The notes: generated from the letters alone by a model not told the origin. A DNA stretch of 32,901 nucleotides from Aquimarina algiphila (GCF_007489275.1 NZ_VLNR01000073.1:1-32901), one strand, 5' to 3'; counted from the first letter of the stretch, positions 15,630 to 24,057 are shown. Numbers and translations are program-made.

Positions 15630-17114
15630 TTAAGCTTTTGCCAATTGTTTTATTTTTATTCTGAATGCCGCAAAAAGTAAAGTCATAAAAGGACTTAACC
15701 AATTGAAAATTGCAAAGAAGAAATAATCAACAACGGGTACACCTAGAACTCCACTTTGATAAGCACCGCAGGTGTTCCATGGAACTAAAACAGAAGTCAC
15801 TGTACCAGAATCTTCAAGAGTACGACTTAGATTTTCGGGAGCTAGTCCTTTATCTTTAAAAGCTTTGGCATACATTCTTCCTGGAACAACAATAGCAAGA
15901 TATTGATCAGATGCAGTTACATTCAATGCTAAACAACTTACAACGGTACTCGCAAAAAGTCCGAATACAGAATCAAACAAATTTAAAAGAGCTTTACTAA
16001 TTCTTGCTAGAGCTCCTATGGCATCCATAACACCACCAAAAACCATAGCACATACAATTAACCAGATAGTTCCCAACATCCCTGACATGCCTCCGGCAGA
16101 AAATAAATCATTAAGTTCTGCACTACTGGTTTCTACAGCAGTATCAACAGTCATAGCTTTCATAACACCGATATACGCAGAATTAAAAGTAAGTTCTGTA
16201 CTTCCTGCAATTTGTGTTACAATCTCAGGTTGTGCAATTATTGCTGCTATTGCTCCTAGTAGAGTTCCGGCAAGTAAAGCGATCAAAGGAGGTGTTTTTT
16301 TGATAATTAATCCTATCACTAAAACAGGAACAATAAATAACCAGGGAGAAATATTAAAAGCTTCATCTATAGCTTTTAATTGTTCACCAATTTCTGGAGT
16401 ACCCGAGGTATCTATAGTAAAACCAATAATTATAAAAACAAGTAGTGTTATTACTATCGTTGGAACGGTAGTGTAGGTCATGTATTTAATATGCGAAAAT
16501 AATTCGCCTCCAGCCATTGCAGGAGCAAGGTTTGTAGTGTCGGATAAAGGTGACATTTTATCTCCAAAATAAGCTCCGGATATCACAGCTCCAGCTGTCA
16601 TTCCTAATGAAATACCTAATGTATCACCTATTCCTATAAGGGCAATACCTACAGTAGCCGACGTAGTCCATGAACTTCCTGTTGCTATGGATATGATAGC
16701 GCATATAATAACGCAAGCTGCAAGAAAAATAGTAGGATTAAGAATTTGTAAACCATAATAGATCATAGTTGGAATAATACCACTAATCAACCATGTGCCT
16801 GCCAAAGATCCTACCATTAGTAAAATGAGTAACGCTCCTGTTGTGGATTTTACATTCCGGGCAACTTCTTCCATCATTTGTTTATAGGATACCTTATTAA
16901 AAAAACCTACAATAGCTGCAACAGCAGCTCCAAGAAGTAAGATAAACTGATTACTACCACTAAGGGCATCATCACCAAAAGCAAAAGAAACATTATAAAA
17001 TAACATTCCTACCAAAATAAATATAGGGATTAAAGCTTCCCAAATATTTAATTCCTTGTTTTCTATAATATTCTCGTTTTTGGGATCGGTAGGTGTGATG
17101 TTTTGACTTTCCAT
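15630..17114 (-). CDS. nhaC: Na+/H+ antiporter NhaC
   Basis: Inner-membrane sodium/proton exchanger of 494 residues with about eleven or twelve predicted helices after a polar 24-residue N-terminus. The core motif GAYFGDKMSPLSDTTNLAPA and the preceding ATGSSWTTSATVGIALIGIG match the NhaC ion-transport core. The second repeat contains LALNVTASDQYLAIVVPGRMY and SRTLEDSGTVTSVLVPWNTCGAY, also standard for NhaC. A role in sodium and pH homeostasis fits a marine bacterium. No TAnnTTTG element is visible upstream. Four TCGA-centred sites at 17213-17286 lie about 100-170 bp before the start codon. Confidence 0.92.
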   Translation of the reverse strand: MESQNITPTDPKNENIIENKELNIWEALIPIFILVGMLFYNVSFAFGDDALSGSNQFILLLGAAVAAIVGFFNKVSYKQMMEEVARNVKSTTGALLILLMVGSLAGTWLISGIIPTMIYYGLQILNPTIFLAACVIICAIISIATGSSWTTSATVGIALIGIGDTLGISLGMTAGAVISGAYFGDKMSPLSDTTNLAPAMAGGELFSHIKYMTYTTVPTIVITLLVFIIIGFTIDTSGTPEIGEQLKAIDEAFNISPWLFIVPVLVIGLIIKKTPPLIALLAGTLLGAIAAIIAQPEIVTQIAGSTELTFNSAYIGVMKAMTVDTAVETSSAELNDLFSAGGMSGMLGTIWLIVCAMVFGGVMDAIGALARISKALLNLFDSVFGLFASTVVSCLALNVTASDQYLAIVVPGRMYAKAFKDKGLAPENLSRTLEDSGTVTSVLVPWNTCGAYQSGVLGVPVVDYFFFAIFNWLSPFMTLLFAAFRIKIKQLAKA

Positions 17115-17212
17115 ATGTGGTATTCGAAATTTTATGGATGTAATGTTACGATATTAATAAAAGTTATGCAATGTCTGAATAGAGTTTAATTGCTATAGGA
17201 AAGAAATTGTTA

Positions 17213-17286
17213 TCGAATTTTAAAATGAAAATTTCGATTTTCAGGAGTTAAAATGCTTTTAATCGATGTTTTGTGTTTTTTATCGA
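17213..17286. promoter_or_regulatory. Cluster of four TCGA-centred sites upstream of nhaC and the small RNAs
   Basis: TCGA occurs at 17213, 17234, 17263 and 17283, within ATCGAA, TTCGAT, ATCGAT and ATCGAT contexts, at spacings of 21, 29 and 20 bp, near whole helical turns. The first two form an imperfect inverted repeat (ATCGAATTTT...AAAATTTCGAT). The cluster lies between nhaC and the first small-RNA promoter. Nothing else is recognisable in 17115-17338 except a short palindrome ATGAT-TTT-ATCAT at 17308-17320. Confidence 0.35.
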
Positions 17287-17338
17287 TTATATTGAATTTT
17301 GTGAACTATGATTTTATCATAATATTAGTGATACATCT

Positions 17339-17346
17339 TACTTTTG
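17339..17346 (+). promoter_or_regulatory. -7 promoter element TACTTTTG of small RNA 1
   Basis: Exact TAnnTTTG match followed by GAAGTGT-type sequence (TTTTGAAGTGTGAAAGAA). The same TTTGAAGTGT stretch follows the element at 17700, which marks the two as related promoters. No open reading frame of note follows. Confidence 0.55.
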
Positions 17347-17352
17347 AAGTGT

Positions 17353-17449
17353 GAAAGAAGGAAAGTAAGAGAAAAATTGAGTTGTTTGATTGATTTAAAC
17401 TTTTTTTGCCCCTTAACCTAGTAAGCCTCATACCCCCTGAGGCTTTTTA
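17353..17449 (+). ncRNA. Candidate small RNA 1 (about 97 nt)
   Basis: The 5' end is predicted about 7 nt after the -7 element at 17339-17346; the 3' end is the terminator at 17423-17449. The transcript is purine-rich at its start (GTGAAAGAAGGAAAG) and has an unpaired C-rich segment GCCCCTTAAC near 17408-17417. It ends in hairpin AAGCCTCA/TGAGGCTT with loop TACCCCC. It has no start codon followed by a credible frame. It shares its promoter tail, the CCCCTTAAC element and the C-loop terminator with candidate 3. Function unknown. Confidence 0.5.
17423..17449 (+). terminator. C-loop terminator 1
   Basis: Stem AAGCCTCA (17423-17430) and TGAGGCTT (17438-17445), loop TACCCCC, then a T/A tail. First of three terminators in 400 bp that share the GCCTC...GAGG stem and a cytosine-run loop. 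Confidence 0.75.
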
Positions 17450-17492
17450 AATAAATATACAATAGGACATACGTACCTATTTAATAATATTG

Positions 17493-17570
17493 ATTATCCT
17501 TATTGAACTAAATGTTTTTTCGATTAATTGATTTGTTGATAAAGCCTCTTCCCCCAAGAGGCTTTTTTTA
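17493..17570 (+). ncRNA. Candidate small RNA 2 (related module, promoter uncertain)
   Basis: This block aligns with candidate 3: AATATTGATT, then TTGAACTAA, then a GTTTTT run and an ATTAATT stretch, ending in the same type of terminator. Upstream there is only a one-mismatch -7 element (TAATATTG, 17485-17492). It may be a separate RNA of about 75 nt or the read-through tail of candidate 1. An inverted repeat AATAGG...CCTATT (17461-17481) separates the two. Confidence 0.35.
17541..17570 (+). terminator. C-loop terminator 2
   Basis: Ten-bp stem AAAGCCTCTT (17541-17550) and AAGAGGCTTT (17556-17565), with a loop of exactly five cytosines, followed by TTTTA. Confidence 0.8.
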
Positions 17571-17699
17571 TATGTAAGCTTTTCTTATTATTATCGACTT
17601 TATATAATATATTTTTATTTCGTCGGCATTTTAAAGTATTTCATCGATAGAAAAGTTGAGGCTCATCTAATTATAGAAAAACTTTAGACCATTACCTCA

Positions 17700-17707
17700 T
17701 ATCTTTG
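17700..17707 (+). promoter_or_regulatory. -7 promoter element TATCTTTG of small RNA 3
   Basis: Exact TAnnTTTG match followed by AAGTGTACGAAAGAA, nearly the same as after the element at 17339. The sequence between terminator 2 and this point (17571-17699) is AT-rich and shows no gene. Confidence 0.55.
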
Positions 17708-17713
17708 AAGTGT

Positions 17714-17838
17714 ACGAAAGAAAAATATAAATAAAAACATTATAAAAATATTGATTGCCTCGTTGAATTGAACTAAGCGTTTTTAAATTAAATTACCCCT
17801 AACACAAAAAAAGCCTCGAACCCCGGAGGTTTTTTTTG
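17714..17838 (+). ncRNA. Candidate small RNA 3 (about 125 nt)
   Basis: The predicted start lies about 7 nt after the -7 element at 17700-17707 and the end is the terminator at 17806-17838. Order of parts: purine-rich start (ACGAAAGAAAAA), an AATATTGATT box also found in candidate 2, GCCTCG and a GAACTAAGCG stretch, a C-rich single-strand element TACCCCTAAC (17795-17804), then a terminator with loop GAACCCCG. No credible protein frame is present. The paired C-rich elements are what one expects of an RNA that pairs with G-rich mRNA sites; this is inference. Confidence 0.5.
17806..17838 (+). terminator. C-loop terminator 3
   Basis: Stem of seven A-T pairs, one G-T wobble and CCTC/GAGG, loop GAACCCCG, followed by a run of T. 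It lies 54 nt before the CPBP gene, which has no visible promoter of its own. Confidence 0.75.
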
Positions 17839-17892
17839 TTAAAAAGATATTTAGTTTAATTTTTATGTAGAAATTAGTCAAAAAATAAATTA

Positions 17893-18525
17893 ATGGAAAC
17901 CAGTACATACAAAGGTTTTGAGTTATTCTTCCTTTTTGTTTTATTACCTACAAGTTTTTTGATAGAATATCCTAAATTGATAAAGGCAATACTAGCTATT
18001 GCTGGTTTTGTTTATATTTTGATTTTTCTTAAGCGAAAAGGGTTATTAAAGCTAAAATTCCCTGATAAGGCATATTGGAGGCCTTTCTGGAAAGAAACGG
18101 TTATAAAACTAGCTATCATTGTTGTTGTTACAGGGATGTATGTTTTTTTAATTGCTCCAGATAAGTTATTTTCTGTTTTAATTAAAAGGCCAGAGGTATG
18201 GGGTATTATTCTATTTGTGTATACGTTTTTATCGGTTTGGCCGCAAGAAATTATTTACAGAACATTTTTCTATGATCGCTATTCTGGATTAATAAGAAAT
18301 AAATGGTTGTTTATTTTTATCAATGCTATTCTTTTCTCTCTAGCACATCTTTTTTTAGGTAGTTTTCTGGTACAGGTATTAACCTTTGCAGGAGGGTTGT
18401 TATTTGCATATACGTATCAAAAAACAAAATCAACCACTTTGGTGTCTATAGAACATGCTATCTACGGAAACTGGCTTTTTACTGTTGGTATGGGAGATAT
18501 GTTAGCTTTTCCCGGAGCTCAGTAA
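17893..18525 (+). CDS. CPBP-family intramembrane glutamic protease-like protein
   Basis: Polytopic membrane protein of 210 residues with about six helices, belonging to the CPBP (Abi/CaaX protease) family. Motif 1 reads QEIIYR (118-123) where the family has EExxxR, so the first glutamate is glutamine; Glu119 and Arg123 remain. Motif 2 is FSLAH with His152. Motif 3 is EHAIYGN with His188 and Asn193. Proteolytic activity is plausible but depends on whether the first glutamate is essential. Substrate unknown. It follows the small-RNA locus and abuts the convergent rdgB with no base between the stop codons. Confidence 0.75.
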   Translation: METSTYKGFELFFLFVLLPTSFLIEYPKLIKAILAIAGFVYILIFLKRKGLLKLKFPDKAYWRPFWKETVIKLAIIVVVTGMYVFLIAPDKLFSVLIKRPEVWGIILFVYTFLSVWPQEIIYRTFFYDRYSGLIRNKWLFIFINAILFSLAHLFLGSFLVQVLTFAGGLLFAYTYQKTKSTTLVSIEHAIYGNWLFTVGMGDMLAFPGAQ

Positions 18526-19095
18526 CTAAGATAAGTATTGAATCAATTGTTGTACAGCTTTTCCACGATGACCGATTTTATTTTTTTCTGATAAAGGAAG
18601 TTCTGCAAAAGTCTGATCATATCCATTCGGAAGAAAAATTGGGTCATAGCCAAAACCACCAAGCCCTTTTTTATCTTCAGTAATAGTCCCAGAGCAAATT
18701 CCTGTAAATGTTTTTAATTTCCCATTAAAAATTAAGACAATTACGGTTTTAAATCGGGCATTACGATTTTCTTCCTTATTTAGCTCTTTCAAAAGCTTAT
18801 TCATATTGGCTTCTGCATCTTTATCTTCACCAGCATATCTTGCAGAGTATACACCAGGAGCATCGTCTAATACTTCTACTTCTAAACCTGTGTCGTCAGC
18901 AAAACAATCATAGCCATAATTATCTTTAATGTATTCAGCTTTTTGCTTGGCATTACCTTCAATAGTACCCGAAGTTTCAGGGATGTCTTCTGTACACCCA
19001 ATATCATTTAGACTAACAATTTCGATATGTTTTGGGACTAATGCCTGTACTTCTTTTAATTTATTTTTATTATTGGTAGCAAATACAAGTTTCAT
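18526..19095 (-). CDS. rdgB: Non-canonical purine NTP pyrophosphatase (RdgB/HAM1)
   Basis: House-cleaning enzyme that hydrolyses dITP, ITP and XTP to monophosphates, keeping deaminated purines out of nucleic acids. The 189-residue protein has the N-terminal substrate motif FATNNKNKLKEV, SGTIEGNAKQKA, catalytic and metal residues in FADDTGLEVE (Asp67, Asp68), the APGVYSARYAG loop, GFGYDPIF, and the C-terminal SEKNKIGHRGKA. It is third in a leftward operon after the DUF2520 gene and kdsC, 20 nt behind kdsC. Confidence 0.94.
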   Translation of the reverse strand: MKLVFATNNKNKLKEVQALVPKHIEIVSLNDIGCTEDIPETSGTIEGNAKQKAEYIKDNYGYDCFADDTGLEVEVLDDAPGVYSARYAGEDKDAEANMNKLLKELNKEENRNARFKTVIVLIFNGKLKTFTGICSGTITEDKKGLGGFGYDPIFLPNGYDQTFAELPLSEKNKIGHRGKAVQQLIQYLS

Positions 19096-19115
19096 GTGCT
19101 GGTATAAAATGTTAA

Positions 19116-19640
19116 TTAAGCTTTAGCGTCAAAATTAGATATCCATTTACTTTGTACTTTGAGTACTTGTTCTATAACATCTCTAACACATCCTTTGCCT
19201 CCTTTTTTGAAAGATACATATTTAGAAATTTCCTTTACTTCTGCAACAGCATCTTGAGGGCAAGTTGGCAATCCTACCATTTCCATAACCGGCATATCAG
19301 GAATATCATCACCCATGTATAAAACATTTTCTAGTTTGATGTTTTTTGAATTTAGGTATTCATTTAATTGTTTTGTTTTATGATGTGCGCCTAAATATAT
19401 GTCTGTTATTTCCAATCCCTTAAGCCGTTTTCTTACACCTTCATTTTTACCTCCAGAAATTATACATACGTTGAAACCTTGCTGGACTGCTGCTTTGAGT
19501 GCATATCCATCCTTAATATTCATAGTTCTAAGTAGTTCTCCATCGGTATTAATGAGAACGGTTCCATCGGTTAATACTCCATCTACATCAAAAATAAAGG
19601 TGGTGATGTGTTGTAAGTATTCTTTATAACTTTTTTCCAT
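19116..19640 (-). CDS. kdsC: 3-deoxy-D-manno-octulosonate 8-phosphate phosphatase KdsC (HAD family)
   Basis: Releases phosphate from Kdo 8-phosphate to give Kdo for the lipopolysaccharide inner core. The 174-residue protein is a cap-less HAD phosphatase of typical KdsC length. Nucleophile and acid are Asp18 and Asp20 in FDVDGVLTDG. Motif II is CIISGGKNEGVRKRL and motif IV is YMGDDIPDMPVM. It overlaps the upstream DUF2520 gene by 17 nt, implying translational coupling. Its product would be the starting material for the KdnA-like enzyme encoded at 13122-14327. Confidence 0.9.
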   Translation of the reverse strand: MEKSYKEYLQHITTFIFDVDGVLTDGTVLINTDGELLRTMNIKDGYALKAAVQQGFNVCIISGGKNEGVRKRLKGLEITDIYLGAHHKTKQLNEYLNSKNIKLENVLYMGDDIPDMPVMEMVGLPTCPQDAVAEVKEISKYVSFKKGGKGCVRDVIEQVLKVQSKWISNFDAKA

Positions 19641-20388
19641 ATTTAGATTGTATTGCTTTAGTAAGCGTTTGATATATTTCTTTTTGTGTGGTATCTGTTA
19701 AGATTCCTAAATGTCTTTCAATTGTTTTTGAATCATTTCGAATAGCCGGGCCTGTTTGAGCTAAATCTGGATTCATTTTAGTTATTTTCTCAACGGTTTC
19801 ATGGATTAAAGGATGTAAAACTTCAAAAGGAACTCCGTGTGTTGTACAAATATCATTTCCTATTGAAAATAAATGATTAGTAAAATTATTTACGAATACA
19901 GCCGATACATGCAATATATTACGTTGTTCAGAAGAAATACTATAAACTTTTTCTGAAAGAGTATAGGTGAGTTTTTTTAGTAGCTCGAGATCCTCTACAT
20001 TTTTAGATTCTAAACAGAAAGGTACAGTGCTAAAGTCAATGTCTTTATCTTTACTAAATGTTTGTAACGGATAAAATACTCCTCCTCTGTTAGCATTATT
20101 TAAAATACTCATAGGAACACTACCTGATGTGTGAACAACCAATCTATTGGTAAAAGGCAATAATTCAGAGATTCCTTTAATTGCATCATCACTTACAGCC
20201 AAAATGTAAACATCGGCTTCTTTAAGTGCATTGATGTTTGATGTAACTGTATCTTGTTTTTGAGAAGTATGTAAAGGTATACCTCTGCGATTATAGCATT
20301 GTACTATAGTAACCAATTGTTGATTGTAAAAGGCACTATATAAGTGTTTAGCCACATTTCCTGCACCTAAAATTGTAACTCTAATCAT
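19624..20388 (-). CDS. Rossmann-fold and DUF2520 domain protein
   Basis: A 254-residue cytoplasmic protein with an N-terminal NAD(P)-binding fold (VTILGAGNVAKHL, 4-16) and a C-terminal helical DUF2520 domain (about 125-250) containing ILHVSAVFVNNFTNHL and the conserved TGPAIRNDSKTIERHL. The family resembles ketopantoate and pyrroline-carboxylate reductases in architecture, but its substrate is not established. It is first in the operon with kdsC and rdgB. A promoter element lies only 4 bp from the start codon, so the mRNA may be leaderless. Confidence 0.87.
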   Translation of the reverse strand: MIRVTILGAGNVAKHLYSAFYNQQLVTIVQCYNRRGIPLHTSQKQDTVTSNINALKEADVYILAVSDDAIKGISELLPFTNRLVVHTSGSVPMSILNNANRGGVFYPLQTFSKDKDIDFSTVPFCLESKNVEDLELLKKLTYTLSEKVYSISSEQRNILHVSAVFVNNFTNHLFSIGNDICTTHGVPFEVLHPLIHETVEKITKMNPDLAQTGPAIRNDSKTIERHLGILTDTTQKEIYQTLTKAIQSKYGKKL

Positions 20389-20392
20389 TTCG

Positions 20393-20400
20393 CAAAAATA
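20393..20400 (-). promoter_or_regulatory. -7 promoter element TATTTTTG for the DUF2520-kdsC-rdgB operon
   Basis: On the minus strand the bases read TATTTTTG, an exact TAnnTTTG match. Its last base is 4 bp from the ATG at 20388, so transcription would start at or very near the start codon. Confidence 0.55.
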
Positions 20401-20640
20401 AGGAAGTTACCTTAAAAAGCAGAGTAATACATTTTTTCATTTCTATTTTAAAATAAAAGTAAGTGTCAAAATTAAATCATCATAAAATGAAGATGAAATA
20501 AAAGAATAAAAAAAACATCAAATGCAATATATATTTATATAAAAAGAATGAAGTTGTCTTGAAACTTAAACAAGTTTAACATTTCTGTTAAAACCTTAAA
20601 ATCAAAAGCGCATTATCTTATAATATCGCCCTAAAAACAT

Positions 20641-20648
20641 TAAATTTG
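20641..20648 (+). promoter_or_regulatory. -7 promoter element TAAATTTG for ccsBA
   Basis: Exact TAnnTTTG match 23 nt before the ccsBA start codon. Overlapping inverted repeats AAACTT-AAAC-AAGTTT (20562-20577) and TTTAAC...GTTAAA (20575-20592) lie 50-80 bp upstream and could bind a regulator. The rest of 20401-20640 is AT-rich with nothing recognisable. Confidence 0.5.
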
Positions 20649-20671
20649 CCGAGCTAAAAAAGAAAGGTATT

Positions 20672-23600
20672 ATGCAAGATAAGCTAGCGAATATTTTGTT
20701 CTCTACACGATTAATGGCAATTTTATTTATTGTTTTTGCTGCCTCTATGGGGGTAGGAACATTCTTAGAAGATGCACACGGTACAACAGCGGCAAGGATA
20801 TGGATTTATAATACTTGGTGGTTTGAGACCATAATGGTTTTTTTTGCTATTAATTTTTGTGGAAACATTGTAAGATATAGGTTGTATAAAAAAGAGAAAT
20901 GGGCTACTTTGTTATTGCATTTATCTTTCATTCTAATCATTATTGGAGCTTTTGTAACCCGGTATATTAGCTATGAAGGTGTAATGCCAATTCGAGAAGG
21001 AGAAACTACAACCACCTTTCTTTCTGAGAAAACATATTTGACCATCTTTTTGGATGGAGAAATTAATGGAGAGCCTCGTCGTCGGATTGTTTCTGAAGAT
21101 TTAGAACTCGCTCAGGCAACAAACAATGATTTTACCATTGATACCGATTATAATAAACAACCTGTGACAATTAGGTATAAGAATTATATTCAGGGAGCAG
21201 AGTTGGGATTGGTAGAAAAAGAAGATGGAGATAACTATCTTAAAGTTGTAGAAGCAGGAGATGGCAATCGTCACGATCATTTTCTAAAAGAAGGCGAAAT
21301 ATCCAATATACATAATGTATTAGTGTCTTTTAATAAGCCTACCAAAGGAGCGATAAATATTACATATGAAAATGATGAATATTTTATAGATTCTCCATTC
21401 GATGGCTCTTTTCTTAGAATGGCAGATCAAATGCAAGGACTTGTTTTTAAAGATAGTCTTCAACCTTTAATGCTTAGATCATTATATCAAACTGCCGGAA
21501 TGCAATTTGTGATTCCAGATCCTGTAATTCGTGGTGAATATGATATTGTACCTATCGAAACAAAAGAAAAGGGTCAGCAAGATGCTTTAGTTCTTGATGT
21601 TTCTTCAAATGGAGAGAGCAAAGAAGTGAAACTATTAGGGGGTAAAGGTTTTAATAATGATATGACCAAGATCTCATTAGGAGGTTTGGATATGTATTTT
21701 AAATATGGCTCTAAGCAAATGGAACTTCCTTTTGCGCTAAAACTAAACGATTTTATTGCAGAAAAATATCCAGGGACACAGAATGTATACAAGTCATTTA
21801 AAAGTAAAGTTGATATTGTAGAAGGTAACTCTTCTCAACCTTATGACATTTATATGAATCATATTTTGGATCACAAAGGATATCGTTTTTTTCAAGCTTC
21901 TTTTGATCCAGACGAAAAAGGAACTGTACTTTCTGTAAATCATGATCGTTGGGGGACCTTAATTACCTATGCCGGTTATATGTTATTGTATCTGGGATTA
22001 ATGTTAATCCTATTTACCAGGGGGTCTCGTTTTAAGGATCTAGAAGAAAAATTGAGTAAAGTGAAAGCAAAAAAGAAAACATTGACCATGATTTTGGTAT
22101 TGATGATTTCTACATTTTCTTTTGGACAAGATTTACCAGATCATAATGCCCATTTGGAGACCTTACCAAGTAAAAAACAATTGGACTCTGTTATTCTTGC
22201 TAATATGGTACCAAAAGAGCATGCTGCTAATTTTGGTAGTATTGTAATTCAAGATGAACGTGGTCGAATGAAGCCTGTGAATACTTTTTCATCAGAACTA
22301 CTACGTAAACTCAGTAAAAAAGATACTTATGAAGGGTTAAATGCAGATCAGGTATTTGTATCTATGGTAGAGAACCCTTTTATCTGGTATAGCATTCCAA
22401 TTATTGAGATTAAAAGAGAAAATGATAGTATTCGTAAGATTTTAGGTGTTCCAAAAACAGAAAGAAGAGTTTCATTAATTGATCTGGTAGAGCCTGATGG
22501 ATCTTATAAATTAGCTCCATATCTGGAAAAAGCAAGTAGTACGAATACGCCAAGTAGTTTTGAAAAAGATTTCTTAAAAACTCATGAGAAATTTTATTTA
22601 TTGAATCAAGCCTTGGGAGGTGGTATTCTTAGAGTTTTTCCTGTGCCGGGAGATGAAGGTAATAAATGGGTTTCTGTTCCCGAATTAAACGAATATAAGT
22701 TTACCGGAATGGACTCTGTGTATACCAGACAAATTATTCCTATTTATAGACAATCTCTTTTAGAAGCTCGTAAAACCGGTGACTATAGCAAGCCAGATCA
22801 GTATATAAAAAGTATAAAAAGTTTTCAAAAGAAATTTGGTAGTGAAGTTTTACCTACTGATAAAAAAATCAAAGCCGAAATTGCTTTGAATAAATATGAT
22901 ATTTTTAGAACTCTATATAGATATTATGGGGTAATAGGATTGTTGTTAATGATTTTTGTAATTGCCAGAATATTCAAGGATTCAAAAGTGATCAGAGGTT
23001 TGATTAACGGTTCTATAGGAATCATAATCTTACTTTTTATTTCACATACTGCAGGATTGATTATACGTTGGTATGTTTCAGGTCATGCGCCATGGAGCGA
23101 TGCTTATGAGTCTATGATATATGTTGCCTGGACTACATTAGCAATAGGTTTAGCTTTTGGTAAACGAAGTAATTTGACAATGGCGGCAACTACTTTTGTG
23201 GCAGCTATCATATTGTTTTTTGCACATGAAAGTTGGACAGATCCCGCTATTGCTAATCTGCAACCAGTTTTGGATTCTTATTGGGTATTGATACATGTAT
23301 CCATAATTGTTGGGAGTTATGGCCCCTTCTTTGTTGGAGCTATATTAGGAATTCTTTCTTTGTTACTTATCATCCTAACAACAAAGTCGAACAAGAAAAA
23401 AATGGAACTTACTTTAAAAGAAATTACTATTATCAACGAGATGGCTCTTACCATTGGATTGGTCATGCTTACAATAGGTAATTTCCTTGGCGGAATGTGG
23501 GCTAATGAAAGTTGGGGGCGTTACTGGGGATGGGATCCAAAAGAAACATGGGCTTTGGTAAGTATCATGGTATATGCTTTTGTGATTCATATGAGACTTG

Positions 23601-23839
23601 TTCCTGGTTTGCGAAGCAGATGGTGGTTTAATTTAATGTCTGTTATTGCAGTAGCATCAATTATAATGACGTATTTTGGAGTAAATTTCTATCTTAAAGG
23701 ATTACATTCATATGCTAGTGGAGATAAAGTAATCACTCCTGATTTTGTTTTCTATTCTATTGCTTTTGTGGTTATTCTGGGAGGTGTTTCCTATTGGAGA
23801 AATGGTATACATTATAAGAAAAAGAAAGGGGTAGTCTAA
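20672..23839 (+). CDS. ccsBA: Cytochrome c biogenesis protein CcsBA (ResB-CcsA fusion)
   Basis: System II cytochrome c synthase of 1055 residues. It carries heme across the inner membrane and attaches it to CXXCH motifs of apocytochromes. The N-terminal ResB part has three helices (about 9-33, 47-65, 74-95), a large periplasmic domain (about 100-428) and a helix near 430-450. A second hydrophobic segment near 470-486 ends SFGQ like a signal-peptide end. A further periplasmic stretch follows, then the CcsA part from about 745 with some eight helices. The heme-handling WWD motif WANESWGRYWGWDPKE is at 943-958, with external histidines such as HVS and VIHMR around it. It lies next to the heme-uptake locus. 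Confidence 0.93.
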   Translation: MQDKLANILFSTRLMAILFIVFAASMGVGTFLEDAHGTTAARIWIYNTWWFETIMVFFAINFCGNIVRYRLYKKEKWATLLLHLSFILIIIGAFVTRYISYEGVMPIREGETTTTFLSEKTYLTIFLDGEINGEPRRRIVSEDLELAQATNNDFTIDTDYNKQPVTIRYKNYIQGAELGLVEKEDGDNYLKVVEAGDGNRHDHFLKEGEISNIHNVLVSFNKPTKGAINITYENDEYFIDSPFDGSFLRMADQMQGLVFKDSLQPLMLRSLYQTAGMQFVIPDPVIRGEYDIVPIETKEKGQQDALVLDVSSNGESKEVKLLGGKGFNNDMTKISLGGLDMYFKYGSKQMELPFALKLNDFIAEKYPGTQNVYKSFKSKVDIVEGNSSQPYDIYMNHILDHKGYRFFQASFDPDEKGTVLSVNHDRWGTLITYAGYMLLYLGLMLILFTRGSRFKDLEEKLSKVKAKKKTLTMILVLMISTFSFGQDLPDHNAHLETLPSKKQLDSVILANMVPKEHAANFGSIVIQDERGRMKPVNTFSSELLRKLSKKDTYEGLNADQVFVSMVENPFIWYSIPIIEIKRENDSIRKILGVPKTERRVSLIDLVEPDGSYKLAPYLEKASSTNTPSSFEKDFLKTHEKFYLLNQALGGGILRVFPVPGDEGNKWVSVPELNEYKFTGMDSVYTRQIIPIYRQSLLEARKTGDYSKPDQYIKSIKSFQKKFGSEVLPTDKKIKAEIALNKYDIFRTLYRYYGVIGLLLMIFVIARIFKDSKVIRGLINGSIGIIILLFISHTAGLIIRWYVSGHAPWSDAYESMIYVAWTTLAIGLAFGKRSNLTMAATTFVAAIILFFAHESWTDPAIANLQPVLDSYWVLIHVSIIVGSYGPFFVGAILGILSLLLIILTTKSNKKKMELTLKEITIINEMALTIGLVMLTIGNFLGGMWANESWGRYWGWDPKETWALVSIMVYAFVIHMRLVPGLRSRWWFNLMSVIAVASIIMTYFGVNFYLKGLHSYASGDKVITPDFVFYSIAFVVILGGVSYWRNGIHYKKKKGVV

Positions 23840-24057
23840 GATTTTATATTGTATATAAAAGACTTGTGGAAGAAACGCAGCAATATTGACTTTTGGATTG
23901 AATACAGAATTAAATTATAAATTTGAAGGCTTTTGTAAATATAACCTAAACCTCTTCAGTTGATTACTTATCGGCTGTTGCTGTGCAATGTGTTTTCCTG
24001 ATTATTGATTTTTAATTTCACTCTACATTATCATTATTTCCACCAACCATTGAGTTT

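Noticed and set aside
17353..17838. A riboswitch or leader of the CPBP gene
   Set aside because: Each module ends in its own terminator, there are separate promoters, and the C-loop architecture repeats, which suits independent small RNAs better than a single leader.
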